A stretch of 64,000 bases of DNA from Ferrimonas lipolytica. Its GTDB lineage: Bacteria > Pseudomonadota > Gammaproteobacteria > Enterobacterales > Shewanellaceae. The notes beneath the pieces were generated by a model. That model saw only the letters and a program-made list of their open reading frames with translations. It searched no databases and was not told where the DNA came from. Within the stretch, counting starts at the first letter, position 1; each line of letters begins with the position of its first letter. Of this stretch, positions 48,180-57,089 are shown piece by piece. Made by a program: the position numbers and the translations under genes. The stretch lies in the NCBI RefSeq assembly GCF_012295575.1, contig NZ_CP051180.1:3286001-3350000 (forward strand), in the 5' to 3' direction.

Positions 48180-49067
48180 CTACGCTTCAACCGTATGCGG
48201 GTCTTGGTGCACTATCACGTCGGCACCAGGAAACTGGGATTGTATGCGGTCTTCCACCGCATGGGCGATGTCATGAGCCTTGAGCAGCGATAGATTACTG
48301 TCGAGATCGATGTGCATCTGCACAAACAAGGTGTTGCCAGCCATGCGAGTACGGAAGTCGTGTAACCCCAGCACATTATCATCGGCCAGTATCAGCGCTT
48401 GCACCTGTTGCTGAACCTCAGCATCCGCTTCACGGTCGAGCAACAAATTGACCGCTTCTTTACCCAAACCCCAGGCACCGAAACCGATATAAAAGGCGAT
48501 GCCGACGGCCGCGGCGCCATCAACCCACCAGAAGCCATACGCTGCCATAATTAACGCGATGATTACCGCCACATTCATTAACAGATCAGAACGGTAATGC
48601 AGGGCATCAGCCGCAATAGCGGTAGAGCCGGTTGCAGCAACCGCTTTCTTTTGAATAGTTAACAGCGCCAATGTGGCGACGATGGCAAATATCGACACGC
48701 CTACGCCCCAACCGGTAGCACTTGGTGGCACCGGTGAGATAAGTCGCTCAGTCCCAGCAAACAATAGCAGCAGTGCTGAGCCCAAAATAAAGCCGGCCTG
48801 TACCAGCGTCGCTAATGGTTCCGCCTTGCCATGCCCCCAACGATGGTGATCATCCGCCGGACGCAGCGCCACTCGTAAGGCATAGAAGTTGATCAATGAC
48901 GCCGCAGCGTCCATCAATGAGTCGGTTAACGATCCTAATAGGCTGGCTGAGCCAGACATTAACCACGCCATTAGCTTGGTGATGATCAACAAAGTGGCCA
49001 CCGCGATGGAAGCGCGAGTGGCCAGCTTTATCCAAGATTCATATTGTTCGGGGGTTGCGCGCGCCAT
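48180..49067 (-). CDS. fieF: cation diffusion facilitator FieF (YiiP)
   Basis: 295 residues, six membrane helices and a C-terminal cytoplasmic domain. Site A residues Asp49, Asp53 (SLTDSLMDAA), His157 and Asp161 (HYRSDLLMN) match the Zn2+/Fe2+ antiporter YiiP of E. coli. The C-terminal HDFRTRMAGNTLFVQMHIDLDSNLSL is the CDF metal-sensing domain. The order fieF-cpxP-cpxRA is like that in E. coli. Confidence 0.95.
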   Translation of the reverse strand: MARATPEQYESWIKLATRASIAVATLLIITKLMAWLMSGSASLLGSLTDSLMDAAASLINFYALRVALRPADDHHRWGHGKAEPLATLVQAGFILGSALLLLFAGTERLISPVPPSATGWGVGVSIFAIVATLALLTIQKKAVAATGSTAIAADALHYRSDLLMNVAVIIALIMAAYGFWWVDGAAAVGIAFYIGFGAWGLGKEAVNLLLDREADAEVQQQVQALILADDNVLGLHDFRTRMAGNTLFVQMHIDLDSNLSLLKAHDIAHAVEDRIQSQFPGADVIVHQDPHTVEA

Positions 49068-49122
49068 CGAAATACCTGTTATAAGCAGAGCCTAAGCGGC
49101 TGATGATGCGCGCAGTTTAGCA

Positions 49123-49608
49123 TTACTTGCGAGATTGACGACGCTCCATTCGCTCTTGTTGCTTCGCAGCCAACTCATCGCGTTGTTCTTGAGTTAGGAT
49201 CTGCATCAACTCGTAGTGGGTTTTCATCTGTTGCAGCTCGCGTTCAGTTTGACGCTGCTGACGTTCAGCGATGATCGCTTTAGCGGCGGTTTCATCGAAG
49301 CTGTCTGCATTCATTAGCTCCTGCATCGCGGCGCGCTTAGCTTCACGTTTTGCTTGGCGTTCTTCGGCGCTTGGGCGCTCATCTTTAGGCTGCTTGGCCG
49401 CTTTCAATAGGGCTTTAACCTGATCGCGCTGCTCGTCGGTTAGATCCAAGTTGAACAACATCTTATGGATGTTACCGTGGCCGCCACGTTTCTCTGCGTG
49501 GTGACGATCACCTTGAGGGCCAGAACGCTCACCATGGTGGTCTGCAAACGCAGTCGCCGACGTGATCATAACTAATGCTGCCAAACCCATTTTAGTGGAA
49601 CGTTTCAT
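49123..49608 (-). CDS. cpxP: CpxP-like periplasmic LTxxQ protein
   Basis: 161 residues from ATG 49608, with GAGGAG 7-8 nt upstream; the frame from 49734 adds 42 unlikely residues. A signal peptide (MKRSTKMGLAALVMITSATAFA), a His/Gly-rich N-terminus (DHHGERSGPQGDRHH, possibly metal-binding), then long helices with two LTxxQ motifs (LTDEQRDQV and LTQEQRDEL), the mark of CpxP/Spy. CpxP inhibits CpxA and acts as a chaperone adaptor. Divergent from cpxR, with a CpxR box between. Confidence 0.9.
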   Translation of the reverse strand: MKRSTKMGLAALVMITSATAFADHHGERSGPQGDRHHAEKRGGHGNIHKMLFNLDLTDEQRDQVKALLKAAKQPKDERPSAEERQAKREAKRAAMQELMNADSFDETAAKAIIAERQQRQTERELQQMKTHYELMQILTQEQRDELAAKQQERMERRQSRK

Positions 49609-49678
49609 AGTAGAACTCCTCATATTCAGTAGATGTAGCAACGATACCAGCCGCAATGTAAGCTTGGGTGATAACAGC

Positions 49679-49693
49679 GTAAAGCTGTGTAAA
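49679..49693 (-). promoter_or_regulatory. CpxR box between cpxP and cpxR
   Basis: GTAAA-GCTGT-GTAAA: two perfect half sites in tandem with 5-nt spacing, the CpxR consensus. It is in the divergent promoter region, 71 bp from the cpxP ATG and 65 bp from the cpxR ATG, suited to autoregulation and induction of cpxP. Confidence 0.85.
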
Positions 49694-49757
49694 GCTAGCC
49701 TTGTGTTGATAATTATTGCGGTTAATCTATGCACTCCAAACGAGCAGGTGGTAACAG

Positions 49758-50447
49758 ATGAATCGAGTATTATTAGTTGAAGATGATCAAGGCTTAAGCG
49801 AGCTTTTATCGCAGTTATTACAACTAGAAGGATTTGAGGTGTGTATTCGCCAAGATGGGCCTTCTGGGCTTTTGGCTGCGCGCGAAGGTAAGCACGACAT
49901 ATTACTACTCGATGTAATGTTGCCGGGCATGAATGGCTTTGATCTGCTGAAAACCCTGCGGGAACATGGCAGCAAATTACCGGTACTGATGCTCACGGCC
50001 CAAGGGGACGACATGGCCCGAGTAACCGGATTAGAGCTAGGGGCCGATGACTACCTACCTAAGCCCTTCAACGACCGTGAACTGCTCGCACGGATCCGCG
50101 CTATCTTGCGGCGCAGTCAAGACAATGCCGAAACACCAGCCCAGATTGAACAAATCAACCACATCGACATTACATTGCTACCGCGCCGACAAGAGGTTCG
50201 AGTTAGCGGTGAATTAGTCGAGCTTACCAGCACCGAATACGCCCTGTTATCGTCATTAATTACCCACAGCGGCGAAGTCGCAAGCAAAGAGATGCTATCC
50301 CAAGAAGTACTGGGTAAACGCTTGATGCCGTTTGACCGCAGCCTTGATATGCACCTATCTAATCTCCGCAAAAAATTGCCAGGGCGCGCCGATGGTTCAG
50401 CACGAGTAAAAACCGTACGTGGTAAAGGCTACATATGGTTGGACTAA
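49758..50447 (+). CDS. cpxR: response regulator CpxR
   Basis: 229 residues. Receiver with phospho-acceptor Asp52 (LLDVMLPGM), acidic pair ED near the N-terminus and Lys in KPFNDREL, then an OmpR-type winged helix (LTSTEYALLSSLITHSGEV, ending VKTVRGKGYIW). Responds to envelope stress with CpxA. Overlaps cpxA by 13 bp. Confidence 0.96.
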   Translation: MNRVLLVEDDQGLSELLSQLLQLEGFEVCIRQDGPSGLLAAREGKHDILLLDVMLPGMNGFDLLKTLREHGSKLPVLMLTAQGDDMARVTGLELGADDYLPKPFNDRELLARIRAILRRSQDNAETPAQIEQINHIDITLLPRRQEVRVSGELVELTSTEYALLSSLITHSGEVASKEMLSQEVLGKRLMPFDRSLDMHLSNLRKKLPGRADGSARVKTVRGKGYIWLD

Positions 50448-51853
50448 CAAATAAGTTTAGCCAACTGCTACCGAAACTATTACTGGCATTTTGGATCACT
50501 TCTACTCTCACCATTGGGGTAGTCATCGGTTTGCCACTGCTGCAAGAAAAGTGGGACAACGAGCCATTGGCGCCCCACTTTGCCAACCTGCTCCAGCGAG
50601 TGGCGATGCGGATGGACAGCAATCCAGAACTCACTATCAATCAAGTTAATAAACTGCTGCGTCGCACCGGTAACTTGGAGCACGAACAACCGCGCCGTCA
50701 TGACAAGCAAGACGACAAAAATCGCCCTGAGATACCTCAGGTTCAACTCTATTTAATCGATACTGATGGCTCTCCTTCCGAAGAAAATCGCCGCAGGATC
50801 CCCCGCTCAGTACGTCAGTTTTTACTCGACTTTGAGCAAAATGGTCCGATGCACCAACGCCAATTTGGCAACAGTTTAGTGTTTGGGCCGAAGCGGTTAG
50901 CTGACGGTAGTAGCTTGGTTGGTCGCTTAGACCAACACAATAAACCGTGGTTGTTTGAGCTATTACAACGACCTTGGTTATTACTGATCTTAGCCACCAT
51001 TGTCTCAACCATCGTCTTTGGTCTTTTGGCGTGGAACCTCAGCAATCCACTGCGGCAGTTACGTCAGGCCACCACTGCGGTTGCCCGAGGAGAACTTGAC
51101 GCCCGGATCGATGGCCGCATCAGCAAGCGCAGCGATGAGATTGGCCAGCTCGGCCGCAGTTTTAACCTAATGGCAGACTCGGTCAGTACCATGGTCACCA
51201 GCCAGCAGCGGCTATTGTCGGACATCTCCCACGAGTTAAGAACTCCGCTCACCCGATTAAAATTAAGTTTGGCTATCGCCCAGCGCAAAGGCCAACAGAG
51301 TGACGAATTGACCCGCATTGGGACCGAAGCGGATCAACTCGAAGCGATGTTGCATGAGTTGCTGGCGCTGTCGAGACTAAACCTACAAGCGACCGATCGC
51401 AAAATCGACATCGATCTAATTTCGATATTACAGCCAGTGATTGATGGAGCCCAGTTTGAAGCGCAAGAGCTCAACAAGATGGTGGTGGTAACGCAGCCTC
51501 AATCGCTGCCCTATTACGGCGTCGACACCCTGTTGCAGCGGATGCTAGAAAATCCACTGCGCAATGCACTGCACTACGCTAACCATAAGGTTCAGGTGAC
51601 GCTGCGGAAGTCGCTGACTGGGGTAGAGATCGATATTGTCGACGACGGTAACGGGGTACCAGAGCATGAGCTGGAATCGATTTTTCGACCATTTCATCGG
51701 GTTGATGATGCCCGCGACCGCAGCAGTGGCGGTTGGGGCCTGGGACTGGCAATCAGCTTTGGGGCGGCCGAAGCGCATCAAGGCACCATCAGCGCCCATA
51801 ACCAACAAGGCGCAGGCTTACGGGTAACAATCAAGCTACCACTACTGCAGTAA
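50435..51853 (+). CDS. cpxA: sensor kinase CpxA
   Basis: 472 residues. Two membrane helices (LLLAFWITSTLTIGVVIGLPLL; LLLILATIVSTIVFGLLAW) bracket a ~130-residue periplasmic sensor. HAMP follows (NPLRQLRQATTAVARGELDARI), then HisKA with phospho-acceptor His266 (DISHELRTPLTRLKL) and HATPase (DDGNGVPEHELESIFRPF, GWGLGLAIS). The start sits within the end of cpxR, so translation is coupled. Confidence 0.96.
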   Translation: MVGLTNKFSQLLPKLLLAFWITSTLTIGVVIGLPLLQEKWDNEPLAPHFANLLQRVAMRMDSNPELTINQVNKLLRRTGNLEHEQPRRHDKQDDKNRPEIPQVQLYLIDTDGSPSEENRRRIPRSVRQFLLDFEQNGPMHQRQFGNSLVFGPKRLADGSSLVGRLDQHNKPWLFELLQRPWLLLILATIVSTIVFGLLAWNLSNPLRQLRQATTAVARGELDARIDGRISKRSDEIGQLGRSFNLMADSVSTMVTSQQRLLSDISHELRTPLTRLKLSLAIAQRKGQQSDELTRIGTEADQLEAMLHELLALSRLNLQATDRKIDIDLISILQPVIDGAQFEAQELNKMVVVTQPQSLPYYGVDTLLQRMLENPLRNALHYANHKVQVTLRKSLTGVEIDIVDDGNGVPEHELESIFRPFHRVDDARDRSSGGWGLGLAISFGAAEAHQGTISAHNQQGAGLRVTIKLPLLQ

Positions 51854-51872
51854 TTGAACGCGGCTGCCTGAT

Positions 51873-52028
51873 TTAGCGGCCGCTCAATCCCCCTAAGGTA
51901 ACCCACAGCAGCACACCGCCAGCAAAGAAGGAAAAAAAGGCACCTAAGGGAAAATCTGGCAATAACATGATCCCCATACCGCATGTCAGCACCATGACGC
52001 TGCCACTAATCACTTGTGCTCGATACAT
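51873..52028 (-). CDS. 51-residue two-helix membrane protein
   Basis: An ORF of 51 codons starting MYRAQVISGSVMVL and containing two hydrophobic segments: VMVLTCGMGIMLLP and GAFFSFFAGGVLLWVTLGG. GAGAGG is placed well before the ATG. It lies between the cpxA stop (20 bp away, convergent) and the divergent Omp85-like gene. The Leu/Gly-rich, tightly bracketed pattern is that of real small membrane proteins, but I know no family. Overlapping longer frames on the minus strand do not show protein-like composition. Confidence 0.6.
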   Translation of the reverse strand: MYRAQVISGSVMVLTCGMGIMLLPDFPLGAFFSFFAGGVLLWVTLGGLSGR

Positions 52029-52228
52029 ATTTCGCCTCTCTGCTTAGCTAATCAAACGTGAACTCAATGTGTGCCGGCGGTATTACCAAACAGTTTGTGG
52101 CCATTGCCACAGTAAGCTGTATGAAACTTTACCAAACCACCACCTTAACTACTTACTTTGCAATATTTACGCCATAATCCACCGAATATCCAAAGCTTCG
52201 CCACCACACGCCCCATCAGGACGTCTCT

Positions 52229-53539
52229 ATGCGCTATTTATCTGTCATTCTTGTTTCTTTGCTCCTTTGTGGTGCAGCGAATGCACTACCTCGAGCCAAT
52301 GCCAAATATTCAGTCAAACGACTCGAAAACCCGAACCCCGGCGTCGAACAGCTAGTTCTGCCCTACTTTTTTAGTCCTGACAGCATGGGCTTTAACGTTG
52401 GTGTGGGAGCAATCCGCAAAGGTTTGTTGCAAGATCAGATGAGCATTGGTGGCACCGTTTACGGCGGTGATGACAGCTACGGTGCCTTGGCCGGCGTATG
52501 GAACTACCGCTTACCAACAACCGAGCGATGGTTTGCCAGCTTTATCGGTTTTGTCGGCGACTTCCCAAATCAGCGAGCTTACGGCGGCGCCTCACTTGTG
52601 CCTATCGCAAATGACCACGCGCTGCCTGGCAGCCACAACTCTAGCCCCAATGATTACATTGAGGGCCAAGGGGCATCCAACTTCTGGGATGTAAAGTTAG
52701 AGTACGCTCTGCCAATTGGTGCTACCCGTGATGACGCATTACTTCGTTATGAGGTTCGCAATGGTTTGTTGGTGTCTGAACCCACTGGCGGCAAAGTCTG
52801 GAACCCATTAGAGAGCGGCGCTACGGTTGCAATATTGCGTCAGTTTAACCGCTACCAAGACTTCAATTTAGACTCAGGTAACCTCGAGGGTACCGTGCAC
52901 GGGTTAGAACTGGGTTTGTTGTACGACAACACCGATTTCACTCTGAACCCAAGCTTTGGTAGCCGCCAATACCTGTCTGTCTCTCACGATAACGGCTGGC
53001 TCGACTCTGAAGAGCAATGGACCTTCCTTAACTTTGAAGCCAGTAAATTCTTCTCGCTGGGCGAATCGGCTACCGCTCACCAGCGCGTCGTGGCGTTAAA
53101 CTTCTGGACTGGCTACACCCCGAGCTGGGAGGTTGAGGAAGATGCCGCCAGCAATTCCCGCAAGGTTGTCGGTGGTGCACCATATAACGAAGGGGCACGC
53201 TTAGGAGGCTTCTTCCGCATGCGTGGTTACGATAACAATCGCTTCCACGATAAGGCGTCGATCTACACCACCGCCGAATATCGCCATACCCTCAAGTATA
53301 ACCCCGCTGACCACGTGGCCTGGTTCCGTAAGATCCGCATGGATTGGGTTCAATTGGTTGGTTTTGTAGAGGCTGGACGAGTGGGTGAGGCTTACACTTC
53401 GGATGAACTATTGCAGGATCTGCACGTCGATTACGGCATGTCCGTGCGGACGATGCTAGCAGGCATGGTAGTGCGTTTCGATCTGGCCAAGTCAGACGAA
53501 ACCACCAACTTCTGGGTTATGGCCAAACACCCGTTCTAA
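52229..53539 (+). CDS. Omp85/BamA-type outer-membrane barrel protein
   Basis: 436 residues with a signal peptide (MRYLSVILVSLLLCGAANA). No POTRA domains: the barrel follows directly. Near the C-terminal end, GGFFRMRGYDNNRF contains the RGY motif that distinguishes the Omp85 lid loop L6, and strands such as SIYTTAEYRHTLKY follow. The C-terminus, FWVMAKHPF, ends in Phe, the BAM recognition signal. Such short POTRA-less Omp85 barrels are of uncertain function (possibly lipid or protein export). TGTGGC-CATT-GCCACA (52096-52111) is a symmetric sequence upstream that may bind a regulator. Confidence 0.8.
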   Translation: MRYLSVILVSLLLCGAANALPRANAKYSVKRLENPNPGVEQLVLPYFFSPDSMGFNVGVGAIRKGLLQDQMSIGGTVYGGDDSYGALAGVWNYRLPTTERWFASFIGFVGDFPNQRAYGGASLVPIANDHALPGSHNSSPNDYIEGQGASNFWDVKLEYALPIGATRDDALLRYEVRNGLLVSEPTGGKVWNPLESGATVAILRQFNRYQDFNLDSGNLEGTVHGLELGLLYDNTDFTLNPSFGSRQYLSVSHDNGWLDSEEQWTFLNFEASKFFSLGESATAHQRVVALNFWTGYTPSWEVEEDAASNSRKVVGGAPYNEGARLGGFFRMRGYDNNRFHDKASIYTTAEYRHTLKYNPADHVAWFRKIRMDWVQLVGFVEAGRVGEAYTSDELLQDLHVDYGMSVRTMLAGMVVRFDLAKSDETTNFWVMAKHPF

Positions 53540-53552
53540 TCCGCTGTGCCAA

Positions 53553-53580
53553 ACGCTCTCGCCATCGGTGGCGGGAGCGT
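53553..53580. terminator. hairpin between convergent Omp85-like and glutathione synthetase genes
   Basis: ACGCTCTCGCC / GGCGGGAGCGT stem (one G.T pair), loop ATCGGT. The + side has no T-tract and the - side only TTT, so termination is possible but weak. Confidence 0.45.
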
Positions 53581-53592
53581 AACAAGTCATCG

Positions 53593-55053
53593 CTACACTA
53601 GCACTAACGAATCCAACACCCCGCGCCCACTGTGAATACCACCTTCATTCTCTGATGCCGGTTTACTGCGGATCAAATAACCCGCATAGCCACCATGATC
53701 GGTTATCGCTTCACCACGAAAATGCAGCGTGAATAAGCCAATTTCACTAATGAGGTTTTCCACCACTGCCGGTTGATTGTCTCGTACGGTTAACGCCGGG
53801 CGTTCCCGTTCGTGGGGGTAAAGGCGGCGCATCAAGGCCCAGGCATCATATTCCGACTCATTCAACGAGGCCAATTTGGTAAAGATATCGTCACCAAATA
53901 CCGCATGACCACCGCCTTCACCTTGGTTCTTTAATACCCATTCATCAGCGTTGCCGTGTTCTGCTAGCCAAGCAATGTTGGCTGGCGTTATCGGCTTCAT
54001 CTGTGCCAATACCGCTTTTATCTGCTTCGCTTCGGTTTCAGTTATTCCCCAGCGAGCCATCTCAGTAGCTGACATTGCGGTAACCAACATTTGCATGGTT
54101 TTGCTGGTCGCCAATTGCTGGCTAACGGTCGCGTTCAGTGCCACCTTATGCTGCTCGATAAACACTCGAGTTTGACTGAGAGTATGACAACAGCGAGTCT
54201 CGCTGCGATGCTCTAGGTAGTAATCGATATACTGATAACCAGCACGTAAGTAGACCACATCAACCCCACCAACGCCGTCAAGCAGCAAGCGCTGATTCGG
54301 GCCACTGGAAAGCTGATCAGCCAGTTGAGCAAAGGTACGGCGTATGGTTCGCACCCCATGTTGCTGCAACGCCACCGCTAACAAATGTTGATCGTAGACG
54401 TTATCCTCTTGCTCCTGCACCACCATCACAAACACCGGTTGGCCATGATCCAAGGCGTCGTTACGCACCTTACGAGCTGTGGTCGCGATACCGCGAGCCA
54501 TCTGTTCTAACCCGTGATTTTCAGCCAAGCGCGCCTGCGGTTGGTCCCCCCACTGCTGGTAAGCCTCGGGCCATTGATCTTGGATATACTTGTGCAACTG
54601 ATGCGCCAACTGGCCAAATGGCCCCATGCCGGCGGCAATCCCATTAAACTCGATCACCTGAGCGCCATGGCTGCGATCATCCATATAATCGGTGCGCATG
54701 ATCAGTAATGGTTGCCGCGGTGCCACTTTACCGTCGTGGATCTGGCGATGCAGCTCCAACAGACGCGCAAAAAATGGGTCGGCTTTGCCCATGCTGTTTA
54801 AGCTCTGTTGCAGATAGTGATGATCCTCTGATAGCGCATGGATAAGTTTGCCCAGTAATGGCGTCGTCCGCTGCAGCCGTTCAAAGGTGGCGCGAGGGAA
54901 GCTGACCGGAGCGAGACTATAAGGGCAGTGACGAGCACTACCGTCGCGATTTTTTATCCCGACCCCATGCATCAACGCCCACTCGCTGGCGTCATCGATC
55001 AACTGTTGCTCAATTGCAAGACTGCTAGCTTGGGTAGTAGATATGATGGTCAT
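53593..55053 (-). CDS. glutathione synthetase of the eukaryotic type
   Basis: 486 residues, the size of animal/yeast GSS (~474-491), not bacterial GshB (~315). Landmarks in order: WALMHGVGIKNRDG, CPYSLAPVSFPRATFERLQ, RTDYMDD, QVIEFNGIAAGMGPFG, RAGYQYIDY, TKTMQ-like TSKTMQMLV, WVLKNQGEGGGHAVFGDD (the GSS G-loop, EGGG), VENLISEIGLFTLHF, and the Ala-rich-loop segment GYLIRSKPASENEGGIHSGRGVLD. It ligates gamma-Glu-Cys and Gly with ATP in the cytoplasm. This family is uncommon in bacteria and suggests gene transfer. Two hairpins lie in the leader. Whether gshB is also present in the genome cannot be seen. Confidence 0.9.
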   Translation of the reverse strand: MTIISTTQASSLAIEQQLIDDASEWALMHGVGIKNRDGSARHCPYSLAPVSFPRATFERLQRTTPLLGKLIHALSEDHHYLQQSLNSMGKADPFFARLLELHRQIHDGKVAPRQPLLIMRTDYMDDRSHGAQVIEFNGIAAGMGPFGQLAHQLHKYIQDQWPEAYQQWGDQPQARLAENHGLEQMARGIATTARKVRNDALDHGQPVFVMVVQEQEDNVYDQHLLAVALQQHGVRTIRRTFAQLADQLSSGPNQRLLLDGVGGVDVVYLRAGYQYIDYYLEHRSETRCCHTLSQTRVFIEQHKVALNATVSQQLATSKTMQMLVTAMSATEMARWGITETEAKQIKAVLAQMKPITPANIAWLAEHGNADEWVLKNQGEGGGHAVFGDDIFTKLASLNESEYDAWALMRRLYPHERERPALTVRDNQPAVVENLISEIGLFTLHFRGEAITDHGGYAGYLIRSKPASENEGGIHSGRGVLDSLVLV

Positions 55054-55070
55054 GTGTACGACTCCGGTAG

Positions 55071-55125
55071 CCCACCTATAGGGTGGGTAATAATGGTTCG
55101 ATAAATTGGCTTACTCAGCCAATTT
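55071..55125 (-). promoter_or_regulatory. two hairpins in the leader of the glutathione synthetase gene
   Basis: CCCACC-TATAG-GGTGGG (55071-55087) and AAATTGGCT-TACTC-AGCCAATTT (55103-55125, a perfect 9-bp stem) lie 18 and 50 bp upstream of the start. They may be operators or RNA structures; neither is followed by a T-tract. Confidence 0.45.
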
Positions 55126-55285
55126 CACTCAGCTGTACTGATAAGACGCAGCCAAGCAGAAAAAGACGCAAATGAATTCACACCGATGCGTTTAAGATGG
55201 TGCAAGCCCGCAAAAGTACAACAATTGTTCGAGCCGTAGGCTTAAACGAGACCTCGCTAGCTACCCACGTAGCAATCACAAAAAA

Positions 55286-55562
55286 GGCTGTGTACCAACT
55301 AAGTGTTGTTCTTGCCAATGCTGTTAAAGCACCGGCTAGGCGAGTGTTGATACAAAGGGAAAGCACTACCGCCGTTGAGTTTCTGCCGCATTGGAGCAGT
55401 CTAGCGAAGCGTTTAGGGCAGCGACCTAATGCAAGGGGGCGGAGCTCCCCCCTAATGCATACAAGAATGTGCCGTCGCCACGCGACATCGTCCCCTAAAA
55501 GCACCGAAGTCGGTAGAACCGAAGGATTAAGATAAACTTCAACAGCTAATTACGACACAGCA
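55286..55562 (-). mobile_element. MITE-like element, copy 3
   Basis: 277 bp. Same ends and orientation as copy 2: left GGCTGTGTACCAACTAAGTG, right end reading TTACGACACAGC. It has an extra ~60 bp near the left end that copies 1 and 2 lack, shared with copy 4 (GCAGTCTAGCGAAGCG-like sequence). The left flank is ACAAAAAA and the right flank is the A-run of the sseA terminator, so the target was A/T-rich and the duplication is blurred. Confidence 0.86.
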
Positions 55563-55594
55563 AAAAAAACGCCCATCGACAATACCGATGGGCG
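55562..55594 (-). terminator. terminator of trmL-sseA
   Basis: CGCCCATCG / CGATGGGCG stem (55570-55594), loop ACAATAC, with eight T's on the minus strand (55562-55569). MITE copy 3 begins in this T-run. Confidence 0.92.
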
Positions 55595-55620
55595 CTTAGT
55601 TTGGTGTGGCTAGGTCGAAC

Positions 55621-56475
55621 TTAGTCGATAACCTTGACGGTATCAGCTGCGCTGCCCCACTCACTCCAGCTGCCATCGTAGACGGCCCAATTTTGCACCC
55701 CAATCTCCGCGGCTGCCAAGGCGACAATGCAGGCGGTAACGCCAGAACCACAGCTGTAGATGTGACGGCTGTTACCATCGATTCCTGCATCCACAAACTG
55801 TTGGTGCAATATAAATGGCGGCACCAACTTGCCTGACTCAATCAAGCTGGCGTAGTGCAGATTAATCGCGCCCGGCATATGGCCAGACGCAACCTGTGGG
55901 TTTGGATCGGCCTCAACACCACTAAAACGCGCCTTGCCACGGGAATCGACAATCACTCGTCCGGCAGCATTAAGCGATAACTGTACTTCGCGCTTGTCCG
56001 CCACTCGTTGTGGCTGATATTTAGCGATGAACAGGCCGGGTTTAACTGCCGGTGCATTGCCGGCCGCCAGTTCACCGTCGATGGCAAGCCATGCCGGTAA
56101 GCCGCCATTTAGCACCGCCACCTTGTCATGTCCCATCGCTTTAAACATCCACCACACCCGTGCGGCAGTGAATAAACCATGGCTGTCGTATACAACAATA
56201 ATGCTGTCGTTATTGATACCAAATTGACGCACTGCCTGCTCAAACTTAGCGGCATCAGGCAGCATATGAGGTAACTCAGAATCCGCAGCAATCTCGTTAT
56301 CGAAATCGAAAAAATGCGCTTGAGCAATATGCTGTTCCACGTACTCAGTAAGACCATCACGGCCACTGCCCTGCATATGCCAGCTAGCATCGAGCAATAC
56401 CAGTTGTGGGTTGTGTAAACGTTCCGATAACCACTTGGCGGTCACCACATTGGTTTTTAGTTTTAAAGCGCTCAT
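55621..56475 (-). CDS. sseA: 3-mercaptopyruvate sulfurtransferase SseA
   Basis: 284 residues, tandem rhodanese domains. The active-site loop CGSGVTA (Cys242) is that of mercaptopyruvate sulfurtransferases rather than thiosulfate-specific rhodaneses. N-terminal domain: VTAKWLSERLHNPQLVLLDASW, PAARVWWMF-like AARVWWMFKAMGH; C-terminal domain: VIVDSRGKARFSG. It moves sulfur to thiols or cyanide in the cytoplasm. It follows trmL with a 28-bp gap; the pair is one transcription unit. Confidence 0.93.
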   Translation of the reverse strand: MSALKLKTNVVTAKWLSERLHNPQLVLLDASWHMQGSGRDGLTEYVEQHIAQAHFFDFDNEIAADSELPHMLPDAAKFEQAVRQFGINNDSIIVVYDSHGLFTAARVWWMFKAMGHDKVAVLNGGLPAWLAIDGELAAGNAPAVKPGLFIAKYQPQRVADKREVQLSLNAAGRVIVDSRGKARFSGVEADPNPQVASGHMPGAINLHYASLIESGKLVPPFILHQQFVDAGIDGNSRHIYSCGSGVTACIVALAAAEIGVQNWAVYDGSWSEWGSAADTVKVID

Positions 56476-56503
56476 GAGCGGCTCCTTGTCTCAGCAAAAG
56501 CGG

Positions 56504-56968
56504 TTACAACGCACCATCAAAACCAAGCTGACGCCAGGTTTCATAGGCACAGATAGATACCGCATTGGCCAAATTCAAGCTGCGCGCCTCTGGTTTCATC
56601 GGAATACGAATACGACAATCCGGTTCAAACACACTACGCACCTCATCTGGCAAGCCACGGGTTTCGGGGCCAAACAGCAGCACATCGTCTTGCAGATAAG
56701 TCGGCTCAGTATGAGGGCGGCTACCTTTGGTGGTTAAGGCGAAGATCCGTTTGCCCGTCATCGCTTCTAAAAAAGCATCGTAGCTTGGGTGAATAGTCAC
56801 ATTAGCTAGGTCGCGGTAATCCAATGAAGCGCGACGTAGGCTCTTCTCATCCATGCTGAACCCTAACGGCTCAATCAGGTGCAGATCAGCGCCGCAATTA
56901 GCAGCTAGACGAATGATGGCGCCGGTATTTTGCGGCATCACAGGTTCATACAAAGCGATGTGAAACAT
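56504..56968 (-). CDS. trmL: tRNA (cytidine/uridine-34-2'-O)-methyltransferase TrmL
   Basis: 154 residues, a minimal SPOUT methyltransferase with its trefoil knot: [11 protein letters not shown] and [24 protein letters not shown]. TrmL methylates the wobble ribose of tRNA-Leu CmAA/UmAA isoacceptors. N-terminus [26 protein letters not shown] is the usual one. First gene of trmL-sseA. Confidence 0.95.
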   Translation of the reverse strand: MFHIALYEPVMPQNTGAIIRLAANCGADLHLIEPLGFSMDEKSLRRASLDYRDLANVTIHPSYDAFLEAMTGKRIFALTTKGSRPHTEPTYLQDDVLLFGPETRGLPDEVRSVFEPDCRIRIPMKPEARSLNLANAVSICAYETWRQLGFDGAL

Positions 56969-57089
56969 GATGATAAGGCTCTACGAAATCAGGAATGTGG
57001 CTATTGTACCTCAGCCTTTGATCGGAGTTTTGCCCCGATTCCAGCGCATTTGATAAACTAGTCTTAATTCCGAATAAAAAGGTCACCCT

